The notes: a model not told the origin generated them from the sequence alone. Shown: positions 27,301 through 35,416, counted from the stretch's first letter. The stretch is 64,000 bases of DNA from CAXQUZ01 sp942491145 (GCA_942491145.1 CALOBC010000014.1:62001-126000); one strand, 5' to 3'. A program made the numbers and translations.

Positions 27301-28360
27301 CCCGCTGTCGCAGGGGTGCCACGGTGTCTTCGAAGTCCTTCTTCACGTCGGCATGCTTGCGCACCAGCCCGTCGACTGCGTCTCTCCATGCGCCCGTGAC
27401 TGCGCGCGTCGCCGGCGCCCATCGCTTCGCCGCAGCGTGCTGTTCCGCCGTCTTCCGCGCGGCCAACATCGTGCTGTGTTCCGGTTCATAGCCAGCCTTC
27501 TCCGCCGAACACTTGTTGTCGATGGCGGTGTGGTCACCCAGTACGATGCCGTGGTGGCGCTGGTAGTGGGTGGTGCCGGCTTCGTGGAAGCTGGCGATGG
27601 CCGAGCGGAGGGCCGTGGTGAGCAGGCCCGTCGCCCTGTCGTACTGGCCCCCGTCCACCGCCTCGGTCACCTTGTCCAGCGCAACCTTGGCCAGATCGCG
27701 GCGGTCCTTGAGCAGGTCGATGCCGGTGACGTCGGCGTCGCGGACTGCTGCATACTGCTCAAGCACGGGGGCCGCCGCGACAACGTAGCGCCCGTGGCGT
27801 TGTTCGATGTCGAAGATGCCGTCGACCGCGTCGGAGAGCTGGTCGTGCAGTGCCGCTGCCAAGTCGAAGTCCCAAGCCTCGGCATGGGTCTGAGTCTGTG
27901 CCTTCAACCGAATCGCCTGCTCGATGCGGTCCACGACCCCGTGCAGGCTGCGGTCGACGCCGCGGGCCCGTTCCATGTTGTTGAACACGGTCTCAAAGTG
28001 GTCGTCGTGGTCCGTCGGTTGGGCCGCCACAAGCACCGTGAGCTGGTCCTTGAGCTGGCGGGACTCGTCCTTGGCCGCCTTAAGCCCGTCGTACTGACGG
28101 CGCGACTGACCCTTGTCATTGTCGACAACCTGGGATGCTGTGGTCACCAGCAACCGAATGCGGGTGGCGTGCCCCTCAAATGTGGCGCGCTGCGGGTGGG
28201 TGTTGTGCAGCCGGTTCGGACCGGTGGTCGCCAGCATCCCATCGAGGAGGTCGAGGCCCTCCGTCTCGATCTTGGCGACCCGGCGCAGAAACAATGCCTT
28301 GTTCTGGTTGTCGGTGACGGCCAGAAAGGCGGACTTGAGCGGGTTCCAGTTCTTGGCCAC
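24353..28360 (-). CDS. Large helical-repeat protein with C-terminal metalloprotease-like domain; candidate eCIS effector
   Basis: A 1335-residue protein. The GTG at 28360 was preferred because CCGGAG lies 5 nt upstream; a GTG at 28366 would leave no spacer. Residues 1 to ~1000 are almost all helix, with ~130-160-residue repeats carrying DHKAW..., RYDK and AARKTATDLESAGDYIAA-like blocks (at least two clear copies and several weak ones). The last ~250 residues differ: aromatic-rich, with WAALHEVGHAVDWQ (zinc-binding HExxH at 1153-1157) and, near the C-terminus, PAEWFAELYAAYY, which supplies plausible third-ligand glutamates (1307/1311). This resembles gluzincin toxin domains. It has no signal peptide. 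Placement beside DUF4157 and an eCIS makes it a candidate injected effector, by inference. Confidence 0.75.
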   Translation of the reverse strand: MAKNWNPLKSAFLAVTDNQNKALFLRRVAKIETEGLDLLDGMLATTGPNRLHNTHPQRATFEGHATRIRLLVTTASQVVDNDKGQSRRQYDGLKAAKDESRQLKDQLTVLVAAQPTDHDDHFETVFNNMERARGVDRSLHGVVDRIEQAIRLKAQTQTHAEAWDFDLAAALHDQLSDAVDGIFDIEQRHGRYVVAAAPVLEQYAAVRDADVTGIDLLKDRRDLAKVALDKVTEAVDGGQYDRATGLLTTALRSAIASFHEAGTTHYQRHHGIVLGDHTAIDNKCSAEKAGYEPEHSTMLAARKTAEQHAAAKRWAPATRAVTGAWRDAVDGLVRKHADVKKDFEDTVAPLRQRATTATSNSSAVAAMATMRTDVIDRAKAIVDKDSAGLFVSGKALLGAFDTAIQKVEDTLTAKGLYDSASNAPLVAYATQEPLATFAVAQWGTSAAGTDLKNKRQAMVDCHTALEVALAAADFVTAKAKKADLGPLVTEVKQELVTTNIDFTAHFNTELQQTLSDRRARLALLQTAFVGLNDKDGHHQAMLDMNTAITTHASPPSPDGVRAWKSLEDLVGKMDAVERVIFDHKAWRYNLAQADLRYDKVKGTSAGIPAIKGLHDTMVAARKTATDLESAGDYIAARAAVPAFVARIAAVEDSLAAKVAFEKAETPVKARETAALLVVVPEPVESVDSPLKAKKTTLVQARTAVKQKLDTGAWADAEALLPDLDNAASDVLSTEAKLGALGSKTPKTALSKLQSEEGGDALLADLSKQLVGTEPDTSPALKAVIELRFKVALTQGGETESQVWKSNTGVEAKTLATMFQLLCATELTALMGPLRQRFETAKTTSSGLATLSTAHGNMVDAEKAIKDKETAKAHGDGLDLVPAFESALVTVEGLLADHKAWKAAYDPVKERYDKALLIALPNVPVNSPDPQLVALNKDMKAAHKAVTDLSDAGQYAGALKKVAPLDDAVRAMFVQHATEGAATNPTAAVAALDGITPGGPKLLDAFIEDLDPTHAEYAEVLKAALEKRFKLTSVRQFYTQGVNELPETHTESLKHMYDLFNMVPDTHVRDNTHLTLLTQDTRKTGGAGYSFYPDHREWGRIDMYCGRPSLTGDYHTTEQSGNLGSTTAFPEPIEDDYQPANNDPVTYFDWAALHEVGHAVDWQARFMETNGSDVKYGEWTVYADNTAVVDAGTTHFKTTLDFGFGNIDRDAVLRDFVKATIEKSGPAVPPSPDASQIANTNKWTAAFAAIEKWGKISRSWGICFDGQASKRAVIGDYCYQEDEGKWNRYKWDTRKKGISGYQFRAPAEWFAELYAAYYTGKLKTSHPFNAVIRDNF

Positions 28361-28404
28361 GTGCACTCCGGATCTTCGGGCTCAACAGACGGCGGTCGGG
28401 GCCG

Positions 28405-29091
28405 GTGAACTTGCAGCTCTGCCCGCCCCCCTGGCTTCGCCGGAACTCTACACCAGCGGAGCCGCTGTGCAGAGAGAGTTGGCGGCTGGACAGCGCTCTT
28501 CGCGTCGGCTCACCCCAGGGTGGCCCCACCTGGGACCAGTTCTTTGTGCCAGGGTTGGATGGTGCCAAGGTGCTCGCCGTGGCCAAGCTGGACCGGGCCT
28601 CCGCGTCCCGCCTCCAAAACCTCGGCCTGAAGACCCTCGAGCGCTGGCTGCTCGAGCTGCGAAGTGCCGATCACGAGGCGGCCTTCGCCGGCGAATACGG
28701 AGACCTGCTCGTCACGCTCAAGACCGGCCTGGGCGCGACCGCGCCGCAGATCACCCCGATCGTCACCGCCCTCCAGGCCAAGGCAACCCCCATCACCCAA
28801 CACATCGCAGCGATCGACGACCTGCGCGGGAAGCTCCTCGTGCACGCACAAAAGCTCAAGGCCTTCAAGACCAACCTCAAGGCCTTCAAGACCAACATCG
28901 GCATCATGACCGGGTCCCTCCTGCCTGGTGAGCTGAGCAAGGTCTACGAACCGATGGTGTGGGACATCGGCTGGCACGCCGACCTGATCGCCGCGGACGC
29001 CGCGCCTAGCGAGGCCAGCGCCAAGGGGCTGTCGATCGCCTGCAAGACGCTCTACAAGCAGCGCAAGAAGGAGGTCGACGCGCTATCATAG
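28405..29091 (+). CDS. Unrecognised helical protein, possibly 5'-truncated
   Basis: The frame gives up to 228 residues. The first ~45 look non-native (Pro/Arg/Leu-rich). From about FFVPGLDGAKVLAVAKL onward it is a convincing helical protein with an Ala/Lys/Leu heptad-like run (LKTLERWLLELRSADHEAAF, IDDLRGKLLVHAQKLKAF). A 21-bp tandem duplication encodes KAFKTNL then KAFKTNI. It is divergent from the large effector candidate with only ~45 bp between starts, and no good ribosome-binding site is visible. The IS-rich region begins 320 bp downstream. It may be the surviving 3' part of a larger gene. Confidence 0.5.
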   Translation: MNLQLCPPPWLRRNSTPAEPLCRESWRLDSALRVGSPQGGPTWDQFFVPGLDGAKVLAVAKLDRASASRLQNLGLKTLERWLLELRSADHEAAFAGEYGDLLVTLKTGLGATAPQITPIVTALQAKATPITQHIAAIDDLRGKLLVHAQKLKAFKTNLKAFKTNIGIMTGSLLPGELSKVYEPMVWDIGWHADLIAADAAPSEASAKGLSIACKTLYKQRKKEVDALS

Positions 29092-29408
29092 CGGCCGTCG
29101 ATCACCGCGGCCGCGGCCGAGGCGCCCTTGGGCGAGCCGCGCCTTGCCCGCTCCTCGAGAGGGCCGCCGAGCAGACAGACGGCAAGAGATCCGGCGAGCA
29201 GTCAGACCTGCGCGGGCCCGGTCACGTCAGCGGCGCGTCCGGCGGCAATCGACGACGCTCGGAGCGCCCCTCCCACGGCCCTCCCGCCCTACAATCGTCG
29301 GCCCTCCCCCAAGTGAACAACCCGTCCCGAAGGGCGAGGGCGCACGCCGGAGAGGCGCTGTAGTCGCGGCGCCGAATTCGGAGTCCCCGCCTGCTGTGGC
29401 AGCCCGCC
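29092..29408. other. Gene-free interval before the IS nest
   Basis: About 320 bp of GC-rich DNA between the helical protein gene and the left target duplication of IS1380 copy 1. No coding frame with recognisable content, no clear hairpin terminator with a T-run, and no RNA gene seen. Confidence 0.5.
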
Positions 29409-29423
29409 CTAACCCGAACTGTG

Positions 29424-29455
29424 CCCGCAGAGACGATAGAAATCGTCTCTGCGGG
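29424..29455 (+). promoter_or_regulatory. Perfect 14-bp stem, 4-nt loop hairpin in the IS1380 left end
   Basis: CCCGCAGAGACGAT (29424-29437), loop AGAA, then the exact reverse complement (29442-29455). It lies just inside the element's left end and ahead of the transposase start. A similar 13-bp version occurs in copy 2 (34679-34708). Such structures in other IS elements block translation from read-through transcripts; that role here is inferred. Confidence 0.8.
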
Positions 29456-29523
29456 CTAGCGAGAACGTGGGCCACGCCTTAGTTGTGGGGAACTCTACCT
29501 CACCTACAACGAAGGAGGGCCCA

Positions 29524-30882
29524 TTGGGACGACGTAACACCACACGCCGAGGGCCGCTGCCAAACCCGGCTATCCACGCCGATGACTCGACGCTGACGTC
29601 ATTCTCGGGAATCGTGCCCCTCATTCGATTCATCGAAGAGAAGCTCGATATCGGGCAGGCGTTGCGCAGGGTCGCTCCACGGGACGGCCTCCGTCGCGTC
29701 TACGCCCGCCATCTCGTACTCTTCGCCTTCATGGTGGCGGCGCTCGTGGGAGAACACCGCCTCGCCCATGTTGAAGCACTGCGGGGCGATGCTGTGTTGC
29801 TGAAGTTCCTTCGCCTCCCCGGTTGGCCGGTCCGCAAGGTGTTCTCGTCGGCGCTCGCCGGGGTCTCGGACGCGGGCATCGCTGCACTTCACGAGCTCAT
29901 CGCGCGGGTGGGCCTGCGGCCCCTGGCGGGTCGAAGCCACGCAGTCATCGACCTTGACAGCTCCGCAGTGGTGGCCTTCGGACGGCAGGAGGGCACCCGC
30001 TTCGGCTACTCCGGCAAGGGCCGCAACCGACGGCGTCACCATCCCCTCGTCGCCTCGATTGCGGAGATCCGGACCGTGATTCGGGCCGTGTACCGTGACG
30101 GCTCCGGCATCACGTCGGAGGAGACCATCGCCTTCTTGAAGACGGTCTTCGCCACGGTGCGCCGGCACATTGGCGAGGGCGTAGCGCTCAAGTTCCGCGC
30201 GGACTCGGGGTTCTGGTCGCACGCTGTCGGTGCTTGGTTGCTCGAGCAGAAGGTGCCGTTCATCTTCGCTCTGCCCCTGCACTGCGGGGTCAAGCTCATG
30301 CTCCGGAGGACCCGGTGGCGCGGGCTCGATGGTGACAAGGACATCCAGGTCGCCACACTCCGAGGCCCTCGCGTGGGCCTTGACGAGCGGCTCCGGGTCG
30401 TCGCCGTCCGGCGCCGAGTCCTCGACCCAAAGGCGCCGCCGCAGGGCAAGCGAATCGAAGGCTGCACGCACTGGCGCTACCATGCCCTCGTCACCTCAAT
30501 GGACGGGGTTCCCGAAGAGTTGTGGCGGTTCTACAACGGCCGCGCCGACTGCGAGCGGGTGTTCCGGACGGCCCGCCAGGCGCTCGGAATGGGCAAGCTT
30601 GTGGGACAGGTCTTCAGAGCCAACGAGACGGCGTTTATGCTCCGCCTGCTCGCGATGAATGCAGACCTGCGCTTCCAAGCGGACCGGGAGGCTCGGGCAC
30701 AGCGCGCCCCCGACGCCAAGAGCGCCCCGCGGCAGGGCCTCATTCGCCGGCAGCGCAGCTTCTACCGGACGCCCGGTCGACTGCTGAGGAGCCAGGGGCG
30801 CTGGCGGCTTCGGGTGCCTGACAGGCCGTCTCTCGCAGAGCTGTGGCGGCACTACGCCCCAGGGCGCATCGCTCTCGAGTGA
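29524..30882 (+). CDS. IS1380-family DDE transposase, copy 1
   Basis: The start was set at the TTG at 29524 because AAGGAGGG sits 6-7 nt upstream; the frame is open for 19 more codons. The 452-residue product has the IS1380/IS4-like DDE layout: the first Asp in VIDLDSSAVVAFG, then RRRHHPLVASIAE, the second Asp in LKFRADSGFWS, and the family-typical end YNGRADCERVFRTARQALG carrying the catalytic Glu. It mobilises the element by cut-and-paste. No stop or frameshift is present, so it appears functional. Confidence 0.92.
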   Translation: MGRRNTTRRGPLPNPAIHADDSTLTSFSGIVPLIRFIEEKLDIGQALRRVAPRDGLRRVYARHLVLFAFMVAALVGEHRLAHVEALRGDAVLLKFLRLPGWPVRKVFSSALAGVSDAGIAALHELIARVGLRPLAGRSHAVIDLDSSAVVAFGRQEGTRFGYSGKGRNRRRHHPLVASIAEIRTVIRAVYRDGSGITSEETIAFLKTVFATVRRHIGEGVALKFRADSGFWSHAVGAWLLEQKVPFIFALPLHCGVKLMLRRTRWRGLDGDKDIQVATLRGPRVGLDERLRVVAVRRRVLDPKAPPQGKRIEGCTHWRYHALVTSMDGVPEELWRFYNGRADCERVFRTARQALGMGKLVGQVFRANETAFMLRLLAMNADLRFQADREARAQRAPDAKSAPRQGLIRRQRSFYRTPGRLLRSQGRWRLRVPDRPSLAELWRHYAPGRIALE

Positions 30883-31142
30883 ACCCACCAGCGCAGCCTG
30901 CCTGCCTCCTCGAACGCCGTGGGGGAAAGGGGGTGGTGCGCTCAGAGATGGCCACTCTGTTGTCGAAACGGTTCCAAACGTACGCGGTGGGCCTTACGGC
31001 TGGAGCGCCGACGCTCCCCAGGCGGTGCAGGCACAATTCGGGCTAAGTCCCCAACGCCAGCTCGCCCAAACGTACGTGCTCGCGGTGCACCCCCTGCCCA
31101 GTCCAGCCACCTCAGAGTACTGGGTGGGTGCCAAGACCGGCC

Positions 31143-32939
31143 CTACTCAGCTGAGCAAGCCAGCTCGCGTGCGTAGTCCTCTGGGAGGAACACCTGTTTT
31201 CGATTGTCCAGCGCCCGCTCCGCCGCCACTCTCAGGTACTCGCGGGCATCGACATTCTGGAGCGCACACGACTCCACCAGGGAGTACAGCACAGCCGCCA
31301 CGCGGGTCCCCGCCTCCGACCGGGCTCCGTGAAACACCTTGCGGCCCAGCACCAGTGGTCTGATCCGCCGCTCTGCTTCACCGTTGTCCAGAGGGAGGCG
31401 CGGGTCGTCCAAGAATCTTCGAAGTGGTTTTCGCCCATTGCGTATCCACGTGATGGCGTCCGACATCAAGGTGCCCGGGATGGGCTCGTGGTCATCGACC
31501 CACTTGTCCAGCACGTCCACAATGCCGCGCGACCGTGTCGTTCTCAGTGTTCGACGAGCCTCCAGCAGCGCGGCTTCTCGTTCTGCGGCATCGCGGACCG
31601 TCGCCACCGACTTCTTGGCCTCCGCCTCGACGCTGTACAGACGCCCGATGAGGTCGAGAACAACCCGCGCATCGACCTCGCCGGCCTTGTGGGCACGGAA
31701 GAACCCGCGTCGTGCGTGCATCCAGCATGTGGCGTGGGTGAAGTCGGGCTGAGGCTCGATGTGCTCAACGCCGTCGATCTCAAGCTTGAGTTGGACACCG
31801 CCGGCCTTGGTCAGCCCCTTCTCCAAGGCCTCGTAGACAACGTAACGGTCCGCCACGAGCACTCCGGCAAAGTCACCGAGCAGCTGTCGGGCGGGTGCCT
31901 GGCCTCGCGAAGCCGCGAGGAGGAAGAACGCTCGCTTGCCATCGGTCAGCGCCCAGACCCACCAACGCTTCGAACCACCCTTCTTGATGAGACGCCACGG
32001 TGTCTCATCGGCATGGAGGACTTCCTGCTCCAGCAGCTTGCTCTGGAGAGCGAGGTAGTTGTGGTGGAGGAGGGTGGCGAGTGCGTTGATCTGGTCCCAC
32101 AGCGTCTGGGAGGTGACCTTGAGTTGGACCGCGCCCATGCGCTTGACCTGGCGAGCCAATGGAATGGCGTCACGGTACTTGTCGACGGCCACCGACACCG
32201 CGAATGGCATCGAGTAGCGACCGCCGGGGACCAGTCGAAGGTCAGCGGGCGCGGTCTCGAGGTGGCGACAGCATCGGCATCGGTAGGTCTGGTGCTTGTG
32301 GACCTTGATGCGGTAGGTGCGCTCGACAACGTCGACCTCCTCGCAGTCCTGTGTGCGTCCCTTCCAAGCCTTCAGCTCCCCACCACACTGCATGCACGCG
32401 GTTTCGGGAGGCAGCAGGTGCAGCTGCTCTTCGCGTTTAAGGTTGGGTTGAGGTGTGGGACCGTGACCAGGCTGCTTCGGTCCTGAGTCGTTCGTCTTCT
32501 GGCCGCTGGAACCGCCTGGTGACGGGTTGTCTGAGACCGTCGACTCGGCACCGTGGGAGTCGCAGTCAGTCGGTGGTCCACACTCGGTTGGTCCGTCGTC
32601 GTTGTCGACTCCGCGCGAGCAGCGCTCCGACTTCGTGCCGAAGCGCTCGCGGTTGAGCTCGTCGAGACGCTTCTGGACTCGGTCGAGCTCCCACTTGAAC
32701 ACCTGTTGCTCGGACCGGTCGGTGGCCTCGGCAAGCTTGCGGCTGAGGGCTTTGAGTTGGATGTGGAGCTGCCGAACCAGCAATGCCTGGGCCTGGACCT
32801 CGTTCTCCAGGTCGAACACCTTGTTCTCCGCGACCTTCCGAGCGGCCTGAGCGGCGTCCCGCTCGGCCTGAGCCGCTGCCAGTTGGCGCAGAACCTCCTG
32901 CGTGCTGAGTTGGGAGCGGGACACCTTCGACATACTCAT
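31143..32939 (-). CDS. tnpC: IS66 transposase TnpC
   Basis: About 598 residues from the ATG at 32939 (a TTG at 32960 is also possible). An N-terminal coiled-coil (QLAAAQAERDAAQAARKVAE, leucine-zipper-like) is followed by a zinc-finger-like CMQCGG and a CRCCRHLE segment. The DDE catalytic core has HADETPW (first Asp), GVLVADRYVVYEAL (second Asp) and LDNGEAERRIRPLVLGRK (Glu). This is the full-length IS66 TnpC layout. It starts ~30 nt beyond the tnpB stop. It is intact even though tnpB upstream is split, so the transposase could still be made if expressed from within the inserted IS1380. Confidence 0.93.
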   Translation of the reverse strand: MSMSKVSRSQLSTQEVLRQLAAAQAERDAAQAARKVAENKVFDLENEVQAQALLVRQLHIQLKALSRKLAEATDRSEQQVFKWELDRVQKRLDELNRERFGTKSERCSRGVDNDDGPTECGPPTDCDSHGAESTVSDNPSPGGSSGQKTNDSGPKQPGHGPTPQPNLKREEQLHLLPPETACMQCGGELKAWKGRTQDCEEVDVVERTYRIKVHKHQTYRCRCCRHLETAPADLRLVPGGRYSMPFAVSVAVDKYRDAIPLARQVKRMGAVQLKVTSQTLWDQINALATLLHHNYLALQSKLLEQEVLHADETPWRLIKKGGSKRWWVWALTDGKRAFFLLAASRGQAPARQLLGDFAGVLVADRYVVYEALEKGLTKAGGVQLKLEIDGVEHIEPQPDFTHATCWMHARRGFFRAHKAGEVDARVVLDLIGRLYSVEAEAKKSVATVRDAAEREAALLEARRTLRTTRSRGIVDVLDKWVDDHEPIPGTLMSDAITWIRNGRKPLRRFLDDPRLPLDNGEAERRIRPLVLGRKVFHGARSEAGTRVAAVLYSLVESCALQNVDAREYLRVAAERALDNRKQVFLPEDYARELACSAE

Positions 32940-32969
32940 CAGTAACCCGGCAGGGCCCAACCACCAAGC

Positions 32970-33088
32970 CTACTGCCTTGCTTTGACGCGCATTCCTGAG
33001 ATACTGAGCTGCAGGTCCAACCCTTGGAGAATACCGTTCAGCTCACGATGAGAGAGCCTCACAGCTCCCCCGGAGACCCGACCCCATA
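32970..33088 (-). pseudogene. tnpB: IS66 tnpB, 3' part
   Basis: After removal of IS1380 copy 2 the reading frame continues from the 5' part (…GRFTPL) into WGRVSGGAVRLSHRELNGIL and ends at TAG 32970-32972, the normal TnpB C-terminal pattern. With the IS in place this fragment has no start codon. Confidence 0.85.
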
Positions 33089-34719
33089 GCCCGAACTGTG
33101 CCTGGACAGCCCGGGCAGCGCCGGCGCCCCAAACATAAGGTTAGTCGCGTACCATTGGAACGGTTTCGACAACAGAGTGCCCATCTCTGAGCGCACCGCC
33201 CCCTTTCCCCCACGGCGTTCGAGGAGGCAGGCAGGCCGCGCTGGTGGGGTCACTCGAGGGCGACGCGGCCGGGGGCGTAGTGCCGCCACAGCTCTGCGAG
33301 TGACGGCCTGTCAGGCACCCGAAGTCGCCACCGGCCCTGGCTCTTCAGCAGTCGACCGGGCGTCCGGTAGAAGCTGCGCTGCCGGCGAATGAGGCCCTGC
33401 CGCGGGGCGCTCTTGGCGTCGGGGGCGCGCTCAGCCCGTGCCTCCCGGTCCGCTTGGAAGCGCAGGTCTGCGTTCATCGCGAGCAGACGGAGCATAAACG
33501 CCGTCTCGTTGGCTCGGAAGACCTGTCCCACCAGCTTGCCCATTCCGAGCGCCTGGCGGGCCGTCCGGAACACCCGCTCGCAGTCGGCGCGGCCGTTGTA
33601 GAACCGCCACAGCTCTTCGGGAACCCCGTCCATCGAGGTGACGAGGGCCTGGTAGCGCCAGTGCGTGCAGCCATCGATTCGCTTGCCTTGCGGCGGCGCC
33701 TTTGGGTCAAGGACTCGGCGCCGGACGGCGACCACCCGGAGCCGCTCTTCAAGGCCCACGCGAGGGCCTCGGAGTGTGGCGACCTGGATGTCCTTGTCAC
33801 CATCGAGCCCGCGCCACCGGGTCCTCCGGAGCATGAGCTTGACCCCGCAGTGCAGGGGGAGAGCGAAGATAAACGGCACGTTCTGCTCGATCAACCAGGC
33901 TCCGACGGCGTGCGACCAGAACCCCGAGTCCGCGCGGAACTTGAGCGCTACGCCCTCGCCAATGTGCCGGCGCACCGTGGCGAAGACCGTCTTCAAAAAG
34001 GCGATGGTCTCCTCCGACGTGATGCCGGAGCCGTCCCGGTACACGGCCCGAACCACGGTCCGGATCTCCGCAATCGAAGCGACGAGGGGATGGTGCCGCC
34101 GCCGGTTGCGGCCCTTGCCGGAGTAGCCGAACCGGGTGCCCTCCTGCCGTCCGAAGGCCACCACTGCGGAGCTGTCAAGGTCGATGACTGCGTGGCTTCG
34201 GCCCACCAGGGGCTGCAGGCCCACCCGCGCGATGAGCTCGTGAAGTACAGCGATGCCCGCGTCCGAGACCCCGGCGAGCGCCGACGAGAACACCTTGCGG
34301 ACCGGCCAACCGGGGAGGCGGAGGAACTTCAGCAACACGGCATCGCCCCGCAGCGCTTCGACGTGGGCGAGGCGGTGTTCCCCCACAAGCGCCGCCACCA
34401 TGAAGGCGAAGAGGACGAGATGGCGGGCGTAGACGCGACGGAAGCCATCCCGTGGAGCGACCCTGAGCAACGCCTGCCCGATGTCGAGCTTCTCTTCGAT
34501 GAATCGAATGAGGGGCACGATTCCCGAGAATGACGTCAGCGTCGAGTCATCGGCGTGGATAGCCGGGTTTGGCAGCGGCCCTCGTCGAGTGGTGTTACGT
34601 CGTCCCAATGGGCCCTCCTTCGTTGTAGGTGAGGTAGAGTTCCCCACAACTAAGGCGTGGCCCACGTTCTCGCTAGTCCGCAGAGACGATTTCTATCGTC
34701 TCTGCGGGCACAGTTCGGG
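33089..34719 (-). mobile_element. IS1380-family insertion sequence, copy 2
   Basis: A 1631-bp element bounded by CCCGAACTGTGC (33089) and GCACAGTTCGGG (34719), with the 4-bp target duplication ATAG at 33085-33088 and 34720-34723. It is inserted in tnpB of the IS66 element in the orientation opposite to copy 1. The inverted-repeat ends are perfect here, whereas copy 1 has one mismatch. Confidence 0.92.
33250..34608 (-). CDS. IS1380-family DDE transposase, copy 2
   Basis: Same 452-residue protein as copy 1, from the TTG at 34608 with the same strong SD. It differs at only a handful of positions, for example LRRVAPRDG to LLRVAPRDG and RPLAG to QPLVG. All catalytic motifs (VIDLDSSAVV, FRADSGFW, NGRADCERVF) are preserved and the frame is intact. 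Confidence 0.92.
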   Translation of the reverse strand: MGRRNTTRRGPLPNPAIHADDSTLTSFSGIVPLIRFIEEKLDIGQALLRVAPRDGFRRVYARHLVLFAFMVAALVGEHRLAHVEALRGDAVLLKFLRLPGWPVRKVFSSALAGVSDAGIAVLHELIARVGLQPLVGRSHAVIDLDSSAVVAFGRQEGTRFGYSGKGRNRRRHHPLVASIAEIRTVVRAVYRDGSGITSEETIAFLKTVFATVRRHIGEGVALKFRADSGFWSHAVGAWLIEQNVPFIFALPLHCGVKLMLRRTRWRGLDGDKDIQVATLRGPRVGLEERLRVVAVRRRVLDPKAPPQGKRIDGCTHWRYQALVTSMDGVPEELWRFYNGRADCERVFRTARQALGMGKLVGQVFRANETAFMLRLLAMNADLRFQADREARAERAPDAKSAPRQGLIRRQRSFYRTPGRLLKSQGRWRLRVPDRPSLAELWRHYAPGRVALE

Positions 34720-34954
34720 ATAGAGGAGTGAACCGCCCTTCAGCGAGACGCTTCTGCAGGATGCAGAGCCCGGTGCCATCCCACACAAGGGCCTTCACGG
34801 TGGTCCTCCGTCTCGACATGAAGAGGAAGACATCGCCGAGGACCAGATCATGCCCGAGTTCATGCATCACAAGGGACGACAGGCCCGAATAGCCCTTTCT
34901 CATGTCGGTGGGGGCGGCTCGCGCAAAGACCCGTCGACCGCGAAGTCGAATCAT
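34720..34954 (-). pseudogene. tnpB: IS66 tnpB, 5' part
   Basis: Starts at an ATG overlapping the tnpA stop (ATGA, 34951-34954). It encodes the conserved IS66 Orf2 core: PTDMRKGYSGLSSLV, LGDVFLFMSRRRTTVKALVW, GTGLCILQKRLAEGRFTPL. The frame is cut at the IS1380 insertion; as it stands it would run ~16 codons into the IS before a stop. TnpB is needed by IS66 for transposition, so this IS66 copy is probably disabled. Confidence 0.88.
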
Positions 34955-35340
34955 GGCACGACCGTGAGAAGCCGGACCACATCGTCCAGGCTGAGGCCCT
35001 CCACCACATGGCCCGAGGGGGTGGCCCAGCGAAGCGAGTGAGACTGGCTCGGCGGATGGCAGTCAACATCAACTGGCAACCAACCACCAGTGTTTAAAGA
35101 TGCGTTCTTGTCGACCCTCGGCTTGGCGTCTTCGTTGCACCATGCACACAGTGTTCGTCGAGAGAGGCCCACCGATGTGGCCAAAGCATGAAAGCTGCGA
35201 CCAGCACTGCGGCCTCGGCTTGCCCATCGGACGACGCGCAGCTTCACCTCTGCGGGACAGCCGTCGCGGTTTCGCGCGGGGCGGCTCTGCTGGACGAGCT
35301 CTCGGAGCTCATCGACGACGGAGAGTTCGGGGGTGGACAT
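34951..35340 (-). CDS. tnpA: IS66 TnpA, DNA-binding accessory protein
   Basis: A 129-residue protein with an HTH (FHALATSVGLSRRTLCAW) in an Arg/Lys-rich N-terminal half (CPAEVKLRVVRWASRGRS). The C-terminus GHVVEGLSLDDVVRLLTVV is the end typical of IS66 TnpA/OrfA. It is first of the three coupled IS66 genes and its stop overlaps the tnpB start. Confidence 0.85.
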   Translation of the reverse strand: MSTPELSVVDELRELVQQSRPARNRDGCPAEVKLRVVRWASRGRSAGRSFHALATSVGLSRRTLCAWCNEDAKPRVDKNASLNTGGWLPVDVDCHPPSQSHSLRWATPSGHVVEGLSLDDVVRLLTVVP

Positions 35341-35416
35341 CGGCGGCTCCTTGAGACCGCGACAAGGTCACCCGATTGCTCGAGAAACGGCAGGGGGTGC
35401 ACCGCGAGCACGTACG

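Larger units (their letters stand above)
29413..31042 (+). mobile_element. IS1380-family insertion sequence, copy 1
   Basis: A 1630-bp element. The left end begins CCCGAACTGTGC and the right end finishes GCACAATTCGGG, an inverted repeat with one mismatch. It is flanked by the 4-bp direct repeat CTAA (29409-29412 and 31043-31046), the size expected for this family. It contains one transposase gene read left to right. Its relative at 33089-34719 is in inverted orientation; the coding parts are almost identical, but the ~90 bp before the right end differ more. Confidence 0.9.
31071..35416 (-). mobile_element. IS66-family element interrupted by IS1380 copy 2
   Basis: Perfect 28-bp terminal inverted repeats lie at 31071-31098 (CGTACGTGCTCGCGGTGCAC...) and 35389-35416. 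Inside, on the minus strand, are tnpA, tnpB and tnpC in the standard IS66 order. Removing IS1380 copy 2 (33089-34719 plus one ATAG) restores a continuous tnpB. The 8-bp target duplications usual for IS66 are not visible: CGCCCAAA on the left, GTAGAACA on the right. Confidence 0.9.

Noticed and set aside
25145..28408. Plus-strand frame of ~1090 codons opposite the large effector candidate
   Set aside because: Antisense shadow; the minus strand has the HEVGH domain, helical repeats and a ribosome-binding site.
29413..34719. Composite transposon bounded by two IS1380 copies
   Set aside because: Each copy has its own 4-bp target duplication (CTAA and ATAG) and one lies inside IS66, so they inserted independently.
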